From Beijerinckiaceae bacterium (GTDB lineage Bacteria > Pseudomonadota > Alphaproteobacteria > Rhizobiales > Beijerinckiaceae), in assembly GCA_947380915.1 (NCBI GenBank), contig CANCSY010000228.1:1-5271 (forward strand): 5,271 bases of DNA, written 5' to 3'. Shown piece by piece: positions 1 to 5,271 of this stretch. Both the position numbers and the translations under genes were made by a program. The notes under the pieces are model-generated. The model was not told the DNA's origin. It ran no database searches and was given only the letters and a program-made list of their open reading frames with translations. Each line of letters begins with the position of its first letter. The stretch's first letter is position 1.

Positions 1-8
1 GAAATGCG

Positions 9-39
9 AAGGGCGGCTTGCGGGCCGCCCTTTTGTTTT
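9..39 (+). terminator. Rho-independent terminator of an upstream plus-strand gene
   Basis: A perfect 9-bp stem pairs positions 9-17 (AAGGGCGGC) with 24-32 (GCCGCCCTT) across a six-base loop (TTGCGG). A T-rich tract, TTTTGTTTT, runs from 31 to 39. The T tract is on the plus-strand 3' side, so it should end a rightward transcript from a gene just left of the window. Read on the minus strand, the hairpin lies about 24 bases past the uppP stop but is followed only by CGCATTTC. It could at best be a weak terminator for uppP. Confidence 0.85.
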
Positions 40-55
40 GTGCGTTTGATGGGAA

Positions 56-934
56 TTAAACCAGCCATCCCCAATAAAACGCCGCCAGCAGGAACACGCC
101 CATCAACCCGCGATAGATCACGAAGGGCCAGGACGAGAAGCGCTCGAGAATATGCATCAGGCTCCAGATCGCCACGAAGGCCGAGAGCGAAGCGACAATG
201 AGGCCGACGGAGAGGATCGCCCAGCCGTGGGCGTCCAGATCAGCGCGCCATAAGACAAAGAACTCCTTCAGCCCCGCAAGCGCGATGGCGGGCAGGCCCA
301 GCAGGAAGGAGAACTTGGCGGCCTCCTCGCGCTTGAGGCCAAGAAACAAGGCCGCCGTGAGCGTGGAGCCCGAGCGGGAAATGCCGGGTATGAGCGCGCC
401 GACCTGCGCGAGACCGACGATCATCGCGTCCTTCAGGCTCACATGATCGAGCGTGCGCTTGTGGCTCGCCACGCGTTCTGCGACGCCCATCAAGATCGCC
501 ATGACGATGCAGGAGACGCCGATGACCGGCAGGGTGCGCAAGGGCGAGCCGCAGGTGTTGAGCAGCTTCGACAAAGCGAGGCCGAAGACGCCGATGGGGA
601 TGGTCGCAAGGCCGATCCAGATGACGAAGCGGAAGTTCCAGTCGTCGAAATCGCGCCGCGCCACGGCCTTCAAAGAACCCACGGCCAGCTCGCGCATGTC
701 GCGCCAGAAATAGCTGATGACCGCCGCCAGCGCCGCCATCTGCATGGCCGCCGAAAAGGCCGAGCCCGGATCCTGCCAGCCCAGAAGCGCGGGCACGATG
801 CGCATATGAGCGGTGGAGGAGATCGGCAGAAGCTCGGTGACGCCCTGCACCACGCCAAGCACCGCCACCTTGCCATAGCCCAGCGCCACAAAACCCGTAT
901 CGACGCCCTGCGTGCACACCTCGGCCATCATCAT
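56..934 (-). CDS. uppP: Undecaprenyl-diphosphatase UppP (BacA family)
   Basis: This 292-residue integral membrane enzyme removes a phosphate from undecaprenyl diphosphate, regenerating the lipid carrier for peptidoglycan and other envelope polymers. Overexpression of the family gives bacitracin resistance. Both signature regions are visible. Near the N-terminus is the (E/Q)xxxE motif (Gln30, Glu34), followed by PISSTAH at 37-43. The second is PGISRSGST at 183-191, carrying the arginine and serines of the phosphatase site. Hydrophobic segments fill the rest, notably around 101-122, 136-151, 210-222, 237-260 and 272-290. Length is slightly above the usual 265-280 because of a roughly 20-residue N-terminal leader. 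The start is ambiguous: three consecutive ATG codons occupy 926-934, and the purine-rich GAGCGGGG lies directly upstream, at better spacing for the third ATG. It is the last gene of the minus-strand group, 67 bp after the BrkB-like gene. Identification is secure. Confidence 0.96.
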   Translation of the reverse strand: MMMAEVCTQGVDTGFVALGYGKVAVLGVVQGVTELLPISSTAHMRIVPALLGWQDPGSAFSAAMQMAALAAVISYFWRDMRELAVGSLKAVARRDFDDWNFRFVIWIGLATIPIGVFGLALSKLLNTCGSPLRTLPVIGVSCIVMAILMGVAERVASHKRTLDHVSLKDAMIVGLAQVGALIPGISRSGSTLTAALFLGLKREEAAKFSFLLGLPAIALAGLKEFFVLWRADLDAHGWAILSVGLIVASLSAFVAIWSLMHILERFSSWPFVIYRGLMGVFLLAAFYWGWLV

Positions 935-1001
935 CCCCGCTCTGGATCCCCGGCGATTCGCATCCGGTCCACGCCCTGTTTTTCAGACCCGGCGCTTTGA
1001 A

Positions 1002-1865
1002 TCAATCCGCCTTGCGCGCCTGCGCCCGGTGGATCGCCGCATTGAGCTCGCCGCCATAAACGAAGATCGACGCCAGCGCATAAAGAAACAGCAGCGCGAT
1101 CATGACCGAAGCAAGACCCGCATAGGTCGTCACATAGGTGCGGGCGAATTGTTCGAGATATCGGCCAAAGGCGAAGGCGAAGACGAAGGAAAGCGCCAGG
1201 GTGAAAATGACCCCCGGCCAGATCTGCCGGAAGCTTCGCCGCCCCGCAGGCAGCCATTTGTGGGCGATGACCAGCGCCGCCAGAAGTGCAAGCGTGGTGA
1301 CGCCAAATCGCACCAGCGCCAGCCCCTCCCACAGGGGCGCAAGGCGCGGAGCAAGCTCTGCGATGGCCGCAAAGGCGAGTGGCGCCAGCACCACCAGCAA
1401 AGCCAGCGCCAATAGCGCAAAGGCGCCGACCAGCACATAGCAGAGGGATTCGGCGCGTAGCAGATACCAGGAGCGCTCCTCCTTCTCGCCATAGGCGCGG
1501 TTGAGCCCCACCCGCAGGGCCTCGATGCCGCTGGAGGAGAAATAGAGCGCCAGCACGACGCCGATTGTGAGCAGGCCGCCCCGGCTCTGGGTGAGCACGT
1601 TGTGGATCTCCGCCGCGATGGGCCGCGCCACGCCCTGCGGCCAGGACTCCAGCAGGATCTCCGCCGCCTGATCGGCCAGTTCCTTCGAGCCGAAAAAGCC
1701 GCCCAGAGCCGTGGCGAAGATGAGGAAGGGAAACAGGGAGGTCAGCGTGGACAGGGCGATATGGCTCGCGATGGCCCAGCCATCGTCCGCAAGGAAACGG
1801 TCATAGGCATCGATGACAATCGCGATCCATTTGCCCATGCGCCTCGCCTGTGCGTCAGGCTCCAT
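1002..1865 (-). CDS. YihY/virulence factor BrkB family membrane protein
   Basis: The 287-residue product is a polytopic inner-membrane protein of the YihY/BrkB family. The family was once misnamed ribonuclease BN (rbn), an activity that belongs to a different protein; its molecular role is unsettled. About six hydrophobic segments are visible near residues 33-58, 97-114, 131-159, 182-202, 215-236 and 248-271. Family hallmarks are the early DDGW..ASHIALST..SLFPFLIF stretch, NRAYGEKEERSW at 122-133 after the second helix, and GGELNAA at 271-277, close to the charged C-terminus. The first ATG (1863-1865) lies inside the end of the upstream PLP-enzyme gene, an 11-bp overlap, with no clear ribosome binding site. 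An in-frame ATG at 1836-1838 (MGKW) has AGGCGAGG just upstream and may be the real start, giving 278 residues. Overlap or close spacing suggests cotranscription with its upstream neighbour, and uppP follows. Family assignment is firm; function is not. Confidence 0.92.
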   Translation of the reverse strand: MEPDAQARRMGKWIAIVIDAYDRFLADDGWAIASHIALSTLTSLFPFLIFATALGGFFGSKELADQAAEILLESWPQGVARPIAAEIHNVLTQSRGGLLTIGVVLALYFSSSGIEALRVGLNRAYGEKEERSWYLLRAESLCYVLVGAFALLALALLVVLAPLAFAAIAELAPRLAPLWEGLALVRFGVTTLALLAALVIAHKWLPAGRRSFRQIWPGVIFTLALSFVFAFAFGRYLEQFARTYVTTYAGLASVMIALLFLYALASIFVYGGELNAAIHRAQARKAD

Positions 1866-2994
1866 CTAGCGCGGCGTCGAGGTCCGCATAGAGGTCATCC
1901 ACATCTTCGATCCCCACCGACAGGCGCAGCAGATCAGGGGGACAGGGCGAGCTGGCGCCCTCGATGGAGGCGCGGTGTTCGATCAGGCTCTCGACGCCGC
2001 CCAGCGAGGTCGCGCGCTTCCACAGGCGCACCCGCGCGGCTGTCGCGATGGCGCGCGCTTCCCCGCCCTTCACGCGGATCGACAACATGCCGCCAAAGCC
2101 GCCGCGCATCTGCACACAGGCCAGCGCATGCTGGGGATGGCTGGGCAGGCCGGGATAGAGCACCGCCTCAATATTTGGATGGACGCTGAAGCGCGTCGCC
2201 AGATCCAGGGCGCTGGCGCAGGCGGCGCGCACCCGCAGGTCCAGCGTCCGCATGCCGCGAATCAGCAGGAAGGCCTCGAAGGGCCCGATAATCATCCCAT
2301 GGGACGCGCGGATGCGTTGCAGGCTCGCCCATTCATCGTCGAGCTGCGCGGTGACGAGGGCGCCCGCGATCACATCTGAATGGCCATTCAGATATTTCGT
2401 CGCCGCATGCATGACTATATCGGCGCCAAGCTCCAGCGGGCGCGTGAGCAGCGGCGTGGCGCAGGTGGAGTCCACCGCCACGCGCGCGCCCACGGCATGG
2501 GCGGCTTTGGCGATGGCGGCGATGTCGCAGACTTCCCAGAGCGGATTGGAGGGCGTCTCCAGCCAGACCAGTTTCGTGCGGCCGGGCTGCAACGCGGCCT
2601 CCACCGCTGCGGTCTCGGCGGCGTCCACGAAGCTCACCTCAAGACCACGCCTGACGCCTTCGGTGGCGAGCCAGTTGCGCAGGCCCCAGTACATCACCTT
2701 TTGCGCGATGACATGATCGCCCGGCGAGAGCGTCGAGAAAACCGCCGCCGCAGCCGACATGCCCGAACCCAGAACCATGGCTCCCGCGCCATGTTCAAGC
2801 TGCGCGAGAATAGCCTCGGCCTCACGCACGGTTTCATTATCGGGCCGCCCATAGGAATTGCCGGAGCGGTATTGATTGTCGTCATCGCGTTCATAAGTGG
2901 TGGAGACATGGATGGGCGGCACGATGGCGCGGCTCGCGGCGTCGATCTTGCCCAGCGCCTGGGCGAGGAAGGTGCGGGGTTTCCACTGCGACAT
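1855..2994 (-). CDS. Cys/Met metabolism PLP-dependent enzyme (cystathionine gamma-synthase-like, divergent branch)
   Basis: This 379-residue fold-type I PLP enzyme belongs to the transsulfuration family (cystathionine gamma-synthase/lyase, beta-lyase, acyl-homoserine sulfhydrylase). Visible landmarks are Tyr48-x-Arg50 (phosphate binding across the dimer), GSGMSA at 76-81, Tyr102, ETPSNP at 146-151, Asp175 (pyridine nitrogen), the Schiff-base Lys200 in ATKYLNGHSD, SLGGVESLIEH at 330-340 and the substrate-carboxylate Arg357 in LRLSVGIED. Several sites depart from consensus: MYWGLRNW replaces the usual YGGT region, VDSTCATP replaces VDNTFATP, MHAATK replaces HSATK, and the HPATxTH stretch after SLIEH is altered and shortened. 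The exact reaction therefore cannot be read from sequence. A role in methionine or homocysteine metabolism is inferred from the family and the nearby metX-metW. The frame stays open upstream to 3144, but the ATG at 2992-2994 was chosen because family-like sequence begins there and the extension runs into tspO. Only a weak GAAAG precedes it. Confidence 0.9.
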   Translation of the reverse strand: MSQWKPRTFLAQALGKIDAASRAIVPPIHVSTTYERDDDNQYRSGNSYGRPDNETVREAEAILAQLEHGAGAMVLGSGMSAAAAVFSTLSPGDHVIAQKVMYWGLRNWLATEGVRRGLEVSFVDAAETAAVEAALQPGRTKLVWLETPSNPLWEVCDIAAIAKAAHAVGARVAVDSTCATPLLTRPLELGADIVMHAATKYLNGHSDVIAGALVTAQLDDEWASLQRIRASHGMIIGPFEAFLLIRGMRTLDLRVRAACASALDLATRFSVHPNIEAVLYPGLPSHPQHALACVQMRGGFGGMLSIRVKGGEARAIATAARVRLWKRATSLGGVESLIEHRASIEGASSPCPPDLLRLSVGIEDVDDLYADLDAALDGA

Positions 2995-3071
2995 CTGAGG
3001 ACTTTCAAACCGGGTTGCGTTTGGAACGTATACCCAATCCACAGGCGCGATACGACTCGGCGGGTGACGAT
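2995..3071. promoter_or_regulatory. Divergent intergenic region, PLP-enzyme gene and tspO
   Basis: These 77 bases separate the two start codons and must carry the promoter of tspO, and presumably that of the minus-strand PLP enzyme-brkB-uppP group. The stretch is less GC-rich than its flanks, with a GTATAC hexamer at 3028-3033 and an imperfect TGGA-N12-TCCA inverted repeat at 3022-3041. No convincing -35/-10 pair at proper spacing is seen on either strand. For tspO, GGGTGA at 3062-3067 is a possible ribosome binding site four bases before the ATG. That promoters lie here is inferred from gene orientation. Confidence 0.4.
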
Positions 3072-3563
3072 ATGGAAGAAGCGACGCGAAGCTATGGCAG
3101 GGCCGCACATGCGGCCATAGCGATCTGCGTCGTTTTCGCAGCAAGCTTCATCGGCAACGCCGCCACCATGCCGAATATTCCGACCTGGTATGCGGAAATC
3201 CAGAAGCCCTGGTTCACGCCCCCCAACTGGCTCTTTGGCCCCGTGTGGACCCTGCTTTTCACCGGCCTGATCGTGGCTTTTTATCGCATTCTGCGCATGG
3301 ATCCGCAGACGCCGGGGCGAGGGCGAGCCATCATCATCTTTGTCGTTCAGATCGCCTTCAATGCGCTCTGGTCCATCGCTTTCTTCGGCATGCGCAGTCC
3401 GGGGCTCGGGTTGGTGGTGATCGTGTTTTTATGGTCATCCATTGCGGTGAACATGATCGCGTTCCGGCGGCTCAACAAGCTCGCGTCCTGGATCTTCCCG
3501 CCCTACCTCGCGTGGGTGACCTTCGCGGGGGCGCTGAATCTCGCGATTTTCATGCTGAACTGA
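3072..3563 (+). CDS. tspO: TspO/MBR family tryptophan-rich sensory protein
   Basis: The 163-residue product is a bacterial homologue of the mitochondrial translocator protein (peripheral benzodiazepine receptor), a five-helix membrane protein. Studied members bind porphyrins and haem-like molecules and affect tetrapyrrole-linked or stress gene expression. The conserved core is clear: W39-Y..IQKPWFTPPNW (residues 39-53), FGPVWT at 55-60, QIAFNALWSIAFFG at 93-106 and PPYLAWVTFAGALN at 143-156. Hydrophobic segments lie near 11-31, 52-73, 86-106, 110-130 and 137-161. Length matches the family norm of about 160. The ATG at 3072-3074 was preferred to an in-frame TTG at 3015 because the 19 extra residues are polar and not family-like. 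It is the only plus-strand gene here, divergent from the PLP enzyme and convergent with metW. The surroundings hold no photosynthesis or haem genes, so its local role is unclear. Confidence 0.95.
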   Translation: MEEATRSYGRAAHAAIAICVVFAASFIGNAATMPNIPTWYAEIQKPWFTPPNWLFGPVWTLLFTGLIVAFYRILRMDPQTPGRGRAIIIFVVQIAFNALWSIAFFGMRSPGLGLVVIVFLWSSIAVNMIAFRRLNKLASWIFPPYLAWVTFAGALNLAIFMLN

Positions 3564-3564
3564 A

Positions 3565-4209
3565 TTAACGTCCACGCTCCAGCACGAAGACCGCCTGTTC
3601 GCCAAACACGTTCCACACCCACCAGGGCGCGGAAAAGGGCATGGGCTGGCCTGCGCTGTCGAGCGCCACGGCGCGTTCGATATGCGCGTCGATCTCCTGC
3701 GTCGTCGCGACGAAATCGCGGATCGTGCAGAAGTGGATATTGGGCGTGTCGTACCAGCTGTAGGAGAGATTCTTCGTCACGGGCATGCGGCCTCTGGTGG
3801 CGAGCTGCCAGCGAATGCGCCAGTGACCGAAATTGGGGAAGGACACGATGGCGCGCCGACCGATGCGCAACATCTGCTCGAGCACACGCCTTGGCTGGCG
3901 CGTCGCCTGCAGGGTTTGCGAGAGAATGACATAGTCGAAGGCGTCGTCGGGATAGTCGGAAAGGTCCGTATCCGCGTCGCCCTGAATGACGAAGAGGCCC
4001 TTGGCCACGCAATCATTGACGCCGCGCTGGGACAGTTCGATGCCGCGCGCATCCACATCGCGCGTCTCGCTCAACAGACGCAGCAATTCGCCATCGCCGC
4101 AGCCCACGTCCAGCACCCGCGCGCCGCGCTCCACCATCTGCGAAATCAGCAGGAGATCGACGCGCGCTGCGGACATGGCGGCCCGCTCCTGATCGAAGAC
4201 CGAGGCCAT
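3565..4209 (-). CDS. metW: Methionine biosynthesis protein MetW
   Basis: This 214-residue class I SAM-dependent methyltransferase-like protein is the regular operon partner of MetX in many Proteobacteria and is thought to support its activity. No methyl acceptor is firmly established. The nucleotide-binding motif VLDVGCGDGELL is at 32-43, with an acidic residue at Glu58 ending the second strand. MetW-specific stretches are ILSQTLQATRQP (95-106), SFPNFGHWRIRWQLATRGRMP (123-143) and SYSWYDTPNIHFCTIRDF (149-166). The first ATG (4207-4209) shares one base with the metX stop (TGATG), which suggests translational coupling. A second in-frame ATG at 4174-4176 is preceded by AGGAG at nine bases and would give 203 residues starting MSAARVDLL, close to the typical MetW N-terminus, so it may be the true start. 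The stop is one base from the convergent tspO stop. The identity is secure; the start is not. Confidence 0.94.
   Translation of the reverse strand: MASVFDQERAAMSAARVDLLLISQMVERGARVLDVGCGDGELLRLLSETRDVDARGIELSQRGVNDCVAKGLFVIQGDADTDLSDYPDDAFDYVILSQTLQATRQPRRVLEQMLRIGRRAIVSFPNFGHWRIRWQLATRGRMPVTKNLSYSWYDTPNIHFCTIRDFVATTQEIDAHIERAVALDSAGQPMPFSAPWWVWNVFGEQAVFVLERGR
4186..4190 (-). promoter_or_regulatory. Candidate ribosome binding site for the internal metW start
   Basis: On the minus strand these bases read AGGAG and lie nine bases before the ATG at 4174-4176. No comparably good site precedes the ATG at 4207-4209, which has only GGGGGCGG in the end of metX. The motif favours the shorter MetW, although coupling from metX could serve the upstream start without one. 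Confidence 0.45.
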
Positions 4210-5271
4210 CAGCGCGCCGCCCCCATGAGGCCGCGCGCACGGGCCGCTGAATCCAGAAAGCCGCGCGTGGCCGCGAGCAGGTCGGGCTCGTCGAGCAGGA
4301 AGGCGTCGTGGCCCTTGTCGGTGTCGACTTCAACAAAAGACACTGCGGCCCCGCCTGCGTTCAGCGCATGCACCACCGCGCGCGATTCGCTGGTGGGAAA
4401 GAGCCAGTCTGACGTGAAGGACACCACGCAAAAGCGCGTGCGCGTGCCCTTGAAGGCCTTGGCCAGCGAGCCATAGTCTTCCGCGATGTCGAAATAATCC
4501 ATGGCGCGGGTGACATAGAGATAGGAGTTCGCGTCGAAGCGCTCGACGAAGCTCGAGCCCTGATGGCGCAGATAGCTCTCGATCTGGAAATCCGCGTCAA
4601 AGGAGAAGGTGGGCGCGGCGCGGTTCTGCAACTTGCGCCCGAATTTGCGCTGCAGGGCCTCATCCGAGAGATAGGTGATATGGGCCGCCATGCGCGCCAC
4701 CGCGAGGCCCTTGAGCGGGCGCACGCCATGGTCGAAATAACGCCCGCCGCGCCATTCGGGATCGGCCATCACGGCCTGACGCCCGACTTCGTGGAAGGCG
4801 ATGTTCTGCGAGGAATGGCGCGCCGCCGCCGCGATGGGCATGGCGCTGAAGACGCGCTGGGGATAGGAGGCCGCCCATTGCAGCACCTGCATGCCGCCCA
4901 TGGAGCCGCCCGCCACGCAAAAGAGCTGGTCGATGCCGAGCCGGTCGATGAGCATGGCCTGGGCCCGCACCATGTCGCGGATCGTCACCACCGGCAGGTC
5001 GAGCCCCCAGGGGCGACCCGTCGCGGGATTGATGGAGGCGGGGCCGGTGGTGCCCATGCAGCCGCCCAGCACATTCGAGCAGATGACGAAGTAGCGGTCG
5101 GTGTCGATGGGCTTGCCCGGGCCCACCATGATCTCCCACCAGCCGGGCTTGCCCGTCACCGGATGGACATTGGCCACATGCTGGTCGCCCGTCAGGGCGT
5201 GGCAGATGAGCACGGCGTTCGATTTGTCCGCGTTCAGGGTACCGTAGGTCTGGTAGGCGATGGTGAAGGGA
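4209..5271 (-). CDS. metX: Homoserine O-acyltransferase MetX, N-terminus beyond window
   Basis: MetX is an alpha/beta-hydrolase-fold enzyme that transfers an acyl group from acyl-CoA to the homoserine hydroxyl, the committed step to methionine. The frame stays open to the window edge. The visible 353 residues begin [19 protein letters not shown], so about 30-50 N-terminal residues are missing; a GTG at 5211-5213 is internal, not the start. Catalytic elements are all present: nucleophile Ser in AGGSMGGMQ (codon 4902-4904), Asp in FTSDWLFP (codon 4407-4409) and His in DKGHDAFL (codon 4308-4310). CHALTGDQH and [13 protein letters not shown] are further family signatures. Some MetX enzymes use acetyl-CoA and others succinyl-CoA; this sequence was not resolved between them. 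It overlaps metW by one base and is the upstream gene of the pair. Its promoter, and any SAM riboswitch, would lie outside the window. Confidence 0.96.
   Translation of the reverse strand, partial: PFTIAYQTYGTLNADKSNAVLICHALTGDQHVANVHPVTGKPGWWEIMVGPGKPIDTDRYFVICSNVLGGCMGTTGPASINPATGRPWGLDLPVVTIRDMVRAQAMLIDRLGIDQLFCVAGGSMGGMQVLQWAASYPQRVFSAMPIAAAARHSSQNIAFHEVGRQAVMADPEWRGGRYFDHGVRPLKGLAVARMAAHITYLSDEALQRKFGRKLQNRAAPTFSFDADFQIESYLRHQGSSFVERFDANSYLYVTRAMDYFDIAEDYGSLAKAFKGTRTRFCVVSFTSDWLFPTSESRAVVHALNAGGAAVSFVEVDTDKGHDAFLLDEPDLLAATRGFLDSAARARGLMGAAR

Noticed and set aside
4..201. A 65-codon plus-strand open frame at the left edge
   Set aside because: It would start inside the terminator hairpin and runs opposite uppP; the product is Arg/Ser-rich shadow sequence.
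443..1000. A 185-codon plus-strand open frame opposite uppP
   Set aside because: It is the complement of uppP codons, with Asp/His/Arg-rich shadow composition and no family features.
935..1001. A terminator or hairpin between the BrkB-like gene and uppP
   Set aside because: Only short self-complementary pieces (CCGG, GCGA-T-TCGC) are present, with no stable stem followed by a T tract on the minus strand.
3015..3071. A TTG start for tspO giving 182 residues
   Set aside because: The extra 19 residues are polar and outside the TspO fold. The ATG at 3072 gives the normal family length and has a possible ribosome binding site.
2995..3071. A SAM-responsive riboswitch upstream of the PLP enzyme
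   Set aside because: The minus-strand leader is at most 77 bases, shows no good pseudoknot pairing, and lacks the A-rich segment I would expect of SAM-II. Such an element is more likely before metX, outside the window.
2380..3120. A 246-codon plus-strand open frame opposite the PLP enzyme
   Set aside because: It is antisense to a conserved enzyme, has Arg/Gly/His-rich composition and no recognisable domain, and also runs into tspO in another frame.
2995..3144. A 50-residue N-terminal extension of the PLP enzyme, from the frame staying open to 3144
   Set aside because: It crosses the divergent promoter region and overlaps the start of tspO on the other strand. Its sequence (arginine- and proline-rich) is not family-like, and the core begins at the ATG at 2992-2994.
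3682..4476. A 264-codon plus-strand open frame antisense to metW and the end of metX
   Set aside because: It lies wholly opposite two well-identified genes. The product is low-complexity, rich in Arg, Ala and His, as expected of a high-GC antisense shadow.

Overview
The window is high-GC, gene-dense chromosomal DNA. It reads like an alphaproteobacterium, probably Hyphomicrobiales/Rhizobiales. The evidence is the codon bias, the coupled metX-metW pair, a TspO/MBR protein of the bacterial type, and a transsulfuration enzyme of an atypical branch. The taxonomic assignment is inference. No marker gene, RNA gene, mobile element or CRISPR array is visible.

Layout from left to right. Positions 9-39 hold a rho-independent terminator facing right, which should end a gene lying outside the window. 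Three genes on the minus strand follow, transcribed right to left: a Cys/Met-metabolism PLP enzyme (1855-2994), a YihY/BrkB-family membrane protein (1002-1865) and undecaprenyl-diphosphatase UppP (56-934). The first two overlap by 11 bp and the third follows after 67 bp, so an operon is plausible. A 77-bp divergent intergenic region (2995-3071) separates this group from tspO on the plus strand (3072-3563). tspO converges on metW (minus, 3565-4209) with a single base between the two stop codons. metW overlaps the stop of metX by one base. metX (minus, 4209 to the window edge) lacks its N-terminus.

How the genes relate. MetX acylates homoserine. MetW is its usual operon partner in Proteobacteria. 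The PLP enzyme belongs to the superfamily that uses acyl-homoserine to make cystathionine or homocysteine, so a methionine theme is present on both sides of tspO. UppP recycles the lipid carrier for peptidoglycan and other envelope polymers, and the BrkB-like protein is an inner-membrane protein of unsettled function. TspO is a five-helix membrane protein that binds tetrapyrroles.

No new multigene system is evident. The most unusual item is the PLP enzyme: it keeps the catalytic core but departs from the family consensus at several active-site positions and lacks a C-terminal motif. Almost every base is coding, and all other long open frames are antisense shadows of these genes.
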